NCBI GenBank assembly: GCA_019239815.1 | Contig: JAFAZL010000557.1 | Coordinates: forward strand, 1-5,923 | DNA from: Acidobacteriota bacterium | Lineage (GTDB): Bacteria > Acidobacteriota > Terriglobia > Acidoferrales > UBA7541 | Direction: 5' to 3' | Length of the DNA stretch: 5,923 bases | Shown here: in pieces, positions 1-4,777 of the stretch | Layout: every line of letters begins with the position of its first letter | How positions within the stretch are numbered: the stretch's first letter is position 1 | Program-made: the position numbers and the translations under genes | The notes under the pieces: generated by a model | Told to the model about the DNA's origin: nothing | Databases searched by the model: none | The model's input: the letters and a program-made list of their open reading frames with translations, nothing else

Positions 1-300
1 ATTGCGCGGGCTCTGATCTTGCGTCCGAAGCTGGTTGTGGCTGACGAGCCGGTTTCGGCGCTGGATGTTTCGGTTGGGGCGCAAGTGTTGTTGTTGCTGC
101 AGGAACTACAGCGCGAGTTCGGACTGACCTACATCTTTATATCGCACAGCCTCCCGGTTGTTGCGCAGATTGCGACGCGCGTCGCGGTCATGAGAGGCGG
201 CCGATTCGTGGAAACGGGCGATGTGGACCTGGTTTTGCACCGGCCCGTGGAGGAATACACGAAAGAATTGTTGGCCGCAGTCCCAGAAATTCCCCGATAG
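1..300 (+). CDS. ABC transporter ATP-binding protein, oligopeptide/dipeptide (Opp/Dpp) type, C-terminal 99 residues
   Basis: This is the 3' end of a gene whose start lies left of the window; the frame is open from base 1 to TAG at 298-300. The product is the nucleotide-binding subunit that would hydrolyse ATP on the cytoplasmic face of a peptide- or nickel-type importer. Seen in the fragment: IARAL (residues 1-5), which normally follows the LSGGQ signature; Walker B LVVADEP (11-17) with D15 and catalytic E16; the D-loop SALD (19-22); and the switch histidine H49 in ISHSL. The tail (ETGDVDLVLHRP, then YTKELLAAVP) matches the C-terminal region typical of OppD/OppF/DppD/DppF proteins, but it stops right after AVPEIPR and so lacks a long extension. 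Walker A, Q-loop and signature are outside the window. It could be a single-domain OppF/DppF subunit or the second half of a duplicated YejF/GsiA-like ATPase. The residue after H49 is Ser where Asp is usual. Substrate cannot be told from this fragment. Confidence 0.9.
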   Translation: MARALILRPKLVVADEPVSALDVSVGAQVLLLLQELQREFGLTYIFISHSLPVVAQIATRVAVMRGGRFVETGDVDLVLHRPVEEYTKELLAAVPEIPR

Positions 301-376
301 CAAAAACGGTGCAAATTCGCTCCATGTTGAGCAAACGACCTGCGCAGATCGAATCCACAACGCCCTGCTGGACGCT

Positions 377-407
377 TTGAAATTTCCTTCGGTTCTCCGC
401 GTATTAG
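377..407 (+). promoter_or_regulatory. Possible sigma-70-type promoter of the Yip1-domain gene
   Basis: TTGAAA (377-382) matches the -35 consensus at five of six positions, and TATTAG (402-407) matches the -10 consensus at four. The spacer is 19 nt, longer than the preferred 17, which weakens the call. Transcription would start near 413-415, about 45 nt upstream of the ATG at 460. It is the best candidate in the 159-nt gap between the ABC gene and the Yip1-domain gene. I see no convincing intrinsic terminator for the ABC gene in that gap, so read-through is also possible. Confidence 0.3.
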
Positions 408-447
408 GTGTAAGAAGGCAGGAAGACCCTACTGATTACTCTGTGGT

Positions 448-453
448 GGAGGA
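448..453 (+). promoter_or_regulatory. Shine-Dalgarno site fixing the start of the Yip1-domain gene
   Basis: GGAGGA lies 6 nt before the ATG at 460. It is the only near-perfect Shine-Dalgarno sequence before any gene in this window and supports the ATG at 460 as the true start. Confidence 0.8.
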
Positions 454-459
454 ATATCT

Positions 460-1197
460 ATGGCTACTACCGTGCCCGCGCCAGAGGCAGCCGCACCCGT
501 TAGCCCGATTGGTCGCATCATCGGAGTTTTTACTTCGCCAAAGGCGACGTTCACTTCGATCGCGGAAAAGCCGTCGTGGATCGCGCCCATGTTGCTGATG
601 ATGATTTTGGCGGTCGTCGTCGGCTCGCTGCTAAATACGAAAATGAACTGGGCACAATACATCCGGCACAAGGCCGAAGAGAATCCCCGATTCGAGCAAT
701 TGTCGGAAGAGCAGAAAGATTCGGCTCTCGCGGGCCAAGTAAAGTTTTGGTCGGGCTCTTCGTATGTGATCGGCGCGGTCGCGACTCCGATCTCGATCCT
801 GATCTTTGCCGCGATTTACATGGGCGCATTTAATTTATTTAGCGGAGCGGGCGTGCGATACGGCCAATCGTTCGCGATCACGACGCACGCATTTTTGCCG
901 ACCGTGATTGTCAGTATTCTGGCGCTAATCATCTTGCCACTCAAATCATACGGTGACGTCGATCCGGAAAGCATCGTGGCGACGTCGCTCAAATCCTACT
1001 TGCCGGAGACGGCGCCGAAGCCGTTGCTGGCGCTGGGTGGATCGCTGGAATTATTTTGGATTTGGTGCCTGGTGTTGATCGCAATTGGGTTCGCCGCCGC
1101 GAATCCGCGCAAAGTGAAACCGGGCGCAGCTTTCGGAATTGTTTTCGGTTTGTGGGCGGTCTGGATTTTGGCAAAGGTCGCCTGGGCCGCGATCTAG
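460..1197 (+). CDS. Yip1-domain (YIP1 family) multi-pass membrane protein
   Basis: A 245-residue integral membrane protein whose N-terminal pattern, RIIGVFTSPKATFTSIAEKP followed by a hydrophobic helix (about residues 19-58), matches bacterial members of the YIP1 family (PF04893). Five probable membrane helices lie at about 41-58, 103-124, 140-161, 193-214 and 223-243. A polar, charged stretch (about 60-98) separates helices 1 and 2. The N-terminus, rich in Ala and Pro (residues 1-16), has no signal-peptide character. The start is set by GGAGGA 6 nt upstream. Eukaryotic Yip1 proteins act in Rab-linked vesicle traffic; bacterial members have no established function that I know of, so none is assigned. 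It sits 78 nt before tgt, which appears to have its own promoter, so the two are probably not tightly co-transcribed. Family call fairly sure; role unknown. Confidence 0.8.
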   Translation: MATTVPAPEAAAPVSPIGRIIGVFTSPKATFTSIAEKPSWIAPMLLMMILAVVVGSLLNTKMNWAQYIRHKAEENPRFEQLSEEQKDSALAGQVKFWSGSSYVIGAVATPISILIFAAIYMGAFNLFSGAGVRYGQSFAITTHAFLPTVIVSILALIILPLKSYGDVDPESIVATSLKSYLPETAPKPLLALGGSLELFWIWCLVLIAIGFAAANPRKVKPGAAFGIVFGLWAVWILAKVAWAAI

Positions 1198-1240
1198 CGC
1201 GTCTCTCCAATTCTTCAATCGCTACCGAGTATGTCGCGAG

Positions 1241-1276
1241 TTGGGGCACGAACGCGTCACAGCTACAATATATAGG
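1241..1276 (+). promoter_or_regulatory. Predicted tgt promoter placing the transcription start at the GTG codon
   Basis: TACAAT (1264-1269) matches the -10 consensus at five of six positions. TTGGGG (1241-1246) is a partial -35 (TTG matches), with an ideal 17-nt spacer. Six bases (1270-1275) separate the -10 element from GTG at 1276, so the expected transcription start falls on or next to the first base of the start codon. No Shine-Dalgarno-like sequence lies in the preceding 20 nt. This is the arrangement of a leaderless mRNA. The promoter is inferred by eye only. Confidence 0.5.
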
Positions 1277-2430
1277 TGAGCTTTGCGTTCGAGGTTACCC
1301 AGACCGACCCGACAGGCGCGCGCCGAGGCAGATTCTCGACGCCCCACGGCACATTCGAAACGCCGGCATTCATGCCGGTCGGCACCGCCGCTACCGTTAA
1401 GGGACTGACGCAGGACGCGCTCGAACAACACGGCGCGCGCATCATTCTCGCCAACACTTACCATTTATATTTGCGCCCCGGGCACGAATTGATCCGCAAG
1501 CTCGGCGGATTACACAAATTCATGGCGTGGCCCGGCGCCATTCTCAGCGACTCCGGCGGCTTCCAGGTCTTCAGCCTCTCCGACCTTCGCAAAATCAGTG
1601 ACGAAGGCGTGCGCTTCCGCTCGCATCTCGACGGATCGGAGCATCTACTAACCCCTGAGAAGGCCGCCGAGATTCAGCTCGCGCTCGGCTCCGATATCGC
1701 GATGGTGCTCGACGAATGCATCGAGACGCCCGCGCCGCGCGACATCGCGGAATCTGCGGTGAAGCGCACATCGTTGTGGGCAAAACGCGCCCGCGAATAT
1801 TTCCTGCAACAGACGGCCGCACACGGCGCCGCAGCCACCGGCTCCGGTTTGCCTCAATGGCAATTCGGCATCGTCCAAGGCGCCACCTTCGCCGACCTCC
1901 GTCGCGAAAGTGCAAAACAACTCCTCGAAATCGATTTTCCAGGAAATGCGATCGGCGGCCTGGCCGTCGGCGAGCCACACACCATGACCTGCGAAATGAC
2001 GGGTGTCGTCACGGAATTGCTACCCAAAGATCGTCCAAGATATTTGATGGGCGTCGGCCGCCCCGAACAAATCGCCGACTACGTTGCGCTCGGCATCGAC
2101 ATGATGGACTGCGTCCTACCGACGCGCGCCGCGCGCCACGCGTGCATTTACACCAGCGAAGGCCGCGTCCTCATAAAAAACGCACGCTACGCCGAAGATC
2201 AGCGCCCGCTCGATCCCGCGTGCTCCTGCGCCGTCTGCAAACGCTACACACGAGCGTACTTACGTCACTTATTTCACGCCGGCGAAATCACCGCGGCCAT
2301 CCTTGCGACCCACCATAATGTCCACTTTTACCTTGACATCATGCGCCAAATCCGTGAGGCTATCGGGTTTGGGAACCTAGCGAAATTCTCATCTGCGATG
2401 CACGCGCGTTACTCCGCAGGTCCGGCCTGA
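1276..2430 (+). CDS. tgt: tRNA-guanine(34) transglycosylase (queuine tRNA-ribosyltransferase)
   Basis: A 384-residue TIM-barrel enzyme that swaps guanine for preQ1 at wobble position 34 of tRNAs for Asp, Asn, His and Tyr, a step of queuosine synthesis in the cytoplasm. It aligns by eye with E. coli Tgt from the first residues (ARRGRF, ETPAFMPVGT) to the C-terminus. Key residues: general acid/base D92 in SDSGGFQVFSL; D146 in LDEC, which recognises the base; GGLAVGEP (227-234), with the Val typical of preQ1-using bacterial enzymes; nucleophile D278 in GIDMMDCVLPTR; and the zinc site C316, C318, C321 and H347 (CSCAVC, then HHN). The start is GTG at 1276: an in-frame TAG (1273-1275) lies directly before it, and the next Met is residue 33, inside the conserved core. 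Compared with E. coli there is a small Ala/Gly-rich loop insertion near 180-193. Intact and near the usual family length. Downstream lie yajC-secD-secF, its classical neighbours. Confidence 0.97.
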   Translation: MSFAFEVTQTDPTGARRGRFSTPHGTFETPAFMPVGTAATVKGLTQDALEQHGARIILANTYHLYLRPGHELIRKLGGLHKFMAWPGAILSDSGGFQVFSLSDLRKISDEGVRFRSHLDGSEHLLTPEKAAEIQLALGSDIAMVLDECIETPAPRDIAESAVKRTSLWAKRAREYFLQQTAAHGAAATGSGLPQWQFGIVQGATFADLRRESAKQLLEIDFPGNAIGGLAVGEPHTMTCEMTGVVTELLPKDRPRYLMGVGRPEQIADYVALGIDMMDCVLPTRAARHACIYTSEGRVLIKNARYAEDQRPLDPACSCAVCKRYTRAYLRHLFHAGEITAAILATHHNVHFYLDIMRQIREAIGFGNLAKFSSAMHARYSAGPA

Positions 2431-2505
2431 GGGCAAGCAGGTCGAAGTGGGTGGACGGCGCGCGAGGTCCGCGAGACACCACCAGAAGAGAATCGTAAGG
2501 GTGGG

Positions 2506-2530
2506 AGCGAACGGGAATTTTCCCGTTGCT
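2506..2530 (+). repeat. Strong inverted repeat/hairpin in the tgt-yajC gap
   Basis: AACGGGAATTTTCCCGTT (2510-2527) is a perfect palindrome. As RNA it folds to a 7-bp stem with an AUUU loop. AGC (2506-2508) and GCT (2528-2530) extend the stem by three pairs across a one-base bulge at 2509. No T-tract follows (GGCTGCTGC), so it is not a textbook intrinsic terminator. It lies 76 nt after the tgt stop and about 97 nt before the yajC start. It could be a repressor-type operator in DNA, a non-canonical terminator or 3'-end stabiliser for tgt mRNA, or a leader structure for yajC-secDF. The inverted repeat is seen directly; any role is inference. Apart from it, the 197-nt gap holds no gene that I can support, and I found no convincing promoter for yajC. 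Confidence 0.6.
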
Positions 2531-2627
2531 GGCTGCTGCTATCTTCGCAGTGAACGCGCGACATGGACACAATCGCTCGCGGTTGATGGACAGGGATTAG
2601 AGAACGAAAGGGTCGGGTTTAGCCACA

Positions 2628-2942
2628 ATGATTTTCGCGGCAACAATTTTCCAGCAGGGTGGCCTGGGCAGCGCGCTCGGCAGCCCGCTGATCATGATGG
2701 TCATCGTGATGGGCATTTTCTACGTCATGCTCATCCTGCCGCAGCAGCGCCAGCGAAAGAAAACGCAGGAAATGTTGGGCGCGCTCAAGACTGGCGACAA
2801 GGTCATCACCAACGCCGGCATTTACGGCACGATCAACGGCTTTGACGGCGACACCGTCATCCTCAAAATTGCCGACCAGGTCAAAATCCGCATCGCGCGT
2901 TCGGCGATTTCGCAAGTGGAGACCACCGAAGATGCGAAGTAG
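2628..2942 (+). CDS. yajC: Sec translocon accessory protein YajC
   Basis: A 104-residue single-pass inner-membrane protein that joins SecD and SecF in the SecDF-YajC complex bound to SecYEG. Seen: a short Gly-rich N-terminus; one membrane helix at about 20-37; the family hallmark LPQQRQRKK (37-45) just after it on the cytoplasmic side; the small cytoplasmic domain with LKTGDKVITNAGIYGTI (53-69); and the closing strand pattern VKIRIARSAI (85-94). Length and domain order are typical. The ATG at 2628 is chosen because no other start codon lies between it and the in-frame TAG at 2598-2600, and the next Met would remove the start of the membrane helix. Its ribosome-binding site is weak: GAAAGGG (2606-2612) lies 15 nt away, too far to be ideal. 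secD begins 72 nt downstream, consistent with one operon. Confidence 0.95.
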   Translation: MIFAATIFQQGGLGSALGSPLIMMVIVMGIFYVMLILPQQRQRKKTQEMLGALKTGDKVITNAGIYGTINGFDGDTVILKIADQVKIRIARSAISQVETTEDAK

Positions 2943-2955
2943 ATTTTCTCTCAAC

Positions 2956-2998
2956 GTCCGCGCGATTTCCGCGGGCAACTACTCCGGCTCATACGGAG
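2956..2998 (+). promoter_or_regulatory. Two tandem hairpins in the secD leader
   Basis: The yajC-secD gap can form two adjacent RNA hairpins. In the first, GTCCGCG (2956-2962) pairs with CGCGGGC (2970-2976) around a 7-nt loop, seven pairs including one G-U. In the second, CTCCG (2982-2986) pairs with CGGAG (2994-2998) around a 7-nt loop. The second hides GGAG (2995-2998), the only Shine-Dalgarno-like sequence before secD, which itself is 16 nt from the ATG. The base pairing is seen in the sequence; a role in translation control or mRNA processing is inference, and short GC-rich stems can arise by chance. Confidence 0.35.
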
Positions 2999-3014
2999 CT
3001 CTTAACGTCCAGCC

Positions 3015-4646
3015 ATGAATCCAAACCTGAAGTGGAAAGTCATTTTTATCGTCTTGGTCGTCGTCGGCTGCATCTATGGCTTGATCGGCTTGCCGGTATT
3101 CCCGACCTCGCTCGCGCAGCTGAAAGATAATTTCGCGCACCAAATCAAGCTCGGCCTCGATCTGCAGGGCGGCACGCACCTGATTCTACAGGTGCAAACG
3201 CAGGAAGCCATCGCACAGGAAACCGATCAGACGGTCGATCGCCTGACGACCCAGATGCGCGCGAAGAATATCAAATACGAAGAAGTACGCCGCACCGACG
3301 ACACGCACATTCTCGTCCGTAACATCGCCCCTGACCAGACCTCGGATTTTCGCGATCTCGTCAGCCAGCAATTGCAAAACGTCTGGGATTTGTCTCCTGC
3401 AGCGGGCGAACAGAACAGCTACACCCTGACGCTGCGCGCCAACGCTGTCGCGCAAATTCGCGAAACGACCATGACGCAATCGATCGAAACGATCGAGCGC
3501 CGCATCAACGCTCTCGGTTTGACTGAGCCGACGATTCAGCAGCGCGGCGGCGCCAACGACAACGAAATCCTTGTCCAGCTTCCCGGTGAAGGCGATCCAA
3601 CGCGTGCGAAAGAAGTCATTCGCGCCGGTGGCCAACTCGAATTAAAACTCGTCGAAGATCCAACGACGTATCCTTCGCAGGTTGCCGCGCTCGCCGCACA
3701 CGGCGGCGTTCTACCCCCAGGCAGCGAGGTCGTCGCAGGCCGCAATGAAAGTCGTACCGCGGCTCCCGATCAAGGCGAAGTTTGGTACGTGCTCAGCCGC
3801 TCACCGATCGTCACCGGTCGCGACCTCCGCAGTGCCACCGAAAATCGCAGTACGCAGAATCCCGGCCAGTGGCAGATTAATTTCTCGCTCTCTGCCGACG
3901 CCGCGAGCCGCTTCGGTCCCTTCACCGAGCAAAACATAAATCGCCAGATGGCCATCGTTCTCCAGCATCGTGTCTATTCCGCGCCCGTAATTCACGGCCG
4001 CATCGACGACACCGGCGTCATCGAAGGCAGCTTCAGCCAGGACTCCGCACACGATCTGGCGCTCGTTCTCCGCGCCGGCGCGCTCCCAGCTTCCATTAAA
4101 TATCTCGAAGAGCGCACCGTCGGCCCGTCGCTGGGCGCCGATTCCATCCGCCACGGTGTCCAAGCATCTGTGCTCAGCTTGATCGTCGTGATGCTCTTCA
4201 TGCTCGTTTACTACCGCCTATCGGGCGCAAACGCCGTCGTCGCGTTGATCCTCAACCTCGTGATCTTGCTCGCCGCGCTTGCCACGTTCGGCGCCGTTCT
4301 CACGCTGCCGGGCATCGCCGGCGTCATCTTAACCATCGGTATGGGCGTCGACTCCAACGTGCTCGTTTTCGAACGCATCCGCGAAGAATTGCGCCACGGC
4401 AAATCGGCCGCAGCCGCCGTCGACGCTGGTTTCGATAAAGCATTCCTGACCATCATCGACACGCACGTCACGACGGTCGTTTCCGCCTTCTTCTTGTTCC
4501 TTTTTGGAACTGGACCCATCCGTGGTTTTGCGATCACTTTGACCATCGGCTTGATCGCCAACGTTTTCACCGCGATCTACGTGTCCAAGACGATTTTCCA
4601 ATATCACCTTTCCAAGATGGACCGGCAGGCGGAGCTCAGCATCTGA
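3015..4646 (+). CDS. secD: Protein translocase subunit SecD
   Basis: A 543-residue RND-superfamily subunit that, with SecF, uses proton flow to drive the late, periplasmic stage of Sec-dependent protein export. Domain order: membrane helix 1 (about 8-28); first periplasmic motif LGLDLQGGTHLILQV (46-60); the large periplasmic P1 domain (to about 365), with ERRINALGLTEPTIQQ (161-176) and a base/head region ending at RAGALPASI (353-361); GPSLGADSI (370-378); then helices 2-6 at about 381-400, 406-425, 431-450, 476-497 and 503-525. Helix 4 carries GMGVDSNVLVFERIREE (442-458), whose D446 corresponds to the proton-relay Asp519 of E. coli SecD. Length is ordinary for stand-alone SecD. ATG 3015 gives the expected short basic N-terminus (MNPNLKWK). 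No good Shine-Dalgarno site precedes it. It is followed by secF after 131 nt rather than fused to it. Confidence 0.97.
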   Translation: MNPNLKWKVIFIVLVVVGCIYGLIGLPVFPTSLAQLKDNFAHQIKLGLDLQGGTHLILQVQTQEAIAQETDQTVDRLTTQMRAKNIKYEEVRRTDDTHILVRNIAPDQTSDFRDLVSQQLQNVWDLSPAAGEQNSYTLTLRANAVAQIRETTMTQSIETIERRINALGLTEPTIQQRGGANDNEILVQLPGEGDPTRAKEVIRAGGQLELKLVEDPTTYPSQVAALAAHGGVLPPGSEVVAGRNESRTAAPDQGEVWYVLSRSPIVTGRDLRSATENRSTQNPGQWQINFSLSADAASRFGPFTEQNINRQMAIVLQHRVYSAPVIHGRIDDTGVIEGSFSQDSAHDLALVLRAGALPASIKYLEERTVGPSLGADSIRHGVQASVLSLIVVMLFMLVYYRLSGANAVVALILNLVILLAALATFGAVLTLPGIAGVILTIGMGVDSNVLVFERIREELRHGKSAAAAVDAGFDKAFLTIIDTHVTTVVSAFFLFLFGTGPIRGFAITLTIGLIANVFTAIYVSKTIFQYHLSKMDRQAELSI

Positions 4647-4777
4647 GTTGTACTAGGACTCTTGGGAAACTTTCATCGCAGTACTTTGCGCTTTCTGTGC
4701 CATCAAAGCCCAGAGATCGTAGGGTCCTGGGAACAATTATTTAGGCGTTGGAGTCTAAAGAAGGGACGCATCTCGGC
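4647..4777 (+). other. secD-secF intergenic region
   Basis: These 131 nt separate two genes that are usually only a few bases apart or overlapping. I find no intrinsic terminator, no long inverted repeat and no convincing -35/-10 pair; the AT-rich CAATTATTTA at 4734-4743 lacks a partner. AAGGGA (4761-4766), 11 nt before the secF ATG, is the likely weak ribosome-binding site. Co-transcription with secD remains the simplest reading. Confidence 0.5.

Noticed and set aside
301..350. Possible terminator after the ABC gene (GCTC/GAGC stem around 320-333)
   Set aside because: Only four base pairs, and no T-run follows.
221..598. 125-codon + strand frame bridging the ABC gene and the Yip1-domain gene
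   Set aside because: It overlaps two real genes out of frame, has no plausible ribosome-binding site and encodes a Trp/Arg/Pro-rich sequence without family resemblance.
1198..1275. Possible preQ1 riboswitch upstream of tgt
   Set aside because: The 78-nt gap shows neither the preQ1-I hairpin with its A-rich tail nor room for the larger classes, and the predicted transcription start leaves no leader.
2118..2144. Dense CGCG-rich palindromic run in tgt
   Set aside because: It encodes the conserved PTRAARHA segment after the nucleophile motif, so coding constraint explains it.
1716..2318. 200-codon open frame on the + strand inside tgt
   Set aside because: It is an Arg/His/Pro-rich out-of-frame shadow of tgt, whose own frame contains all catalytic and zinc-binding residues.
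2447..2845. 132-codon + strand frame covering the tgt-yajC gap and most of yajC
   Set aside because: It runs out of frame through yajC, whose protein is unmistakable, and its own product is Arg/His/Gly-rich without a recognisable domain.
3480..3496. Inverted repeat TCGATCG-AAA-CGATCGA
   Set aside because: It lies within secD and simply encodes the SIETIE stretch with GC-rich codons; a 3-nt loop hairpin inside a coding region has no further support.
3186..3635. 149-codon open frame on the - strand inside secD
   Set aside because: It lies wholly opposite the well-supported secD reading frame, has low-complexity Arg/Ala/Asp-rich composition with no recognisable motif, and is expected from GC-rich codon use.
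4733..4743. AT-rich ACAATTATTTA as a -10 element for secF
   Set aside because: No -35-like hexamer is found 16-19 nt upstream of any register of this motif.
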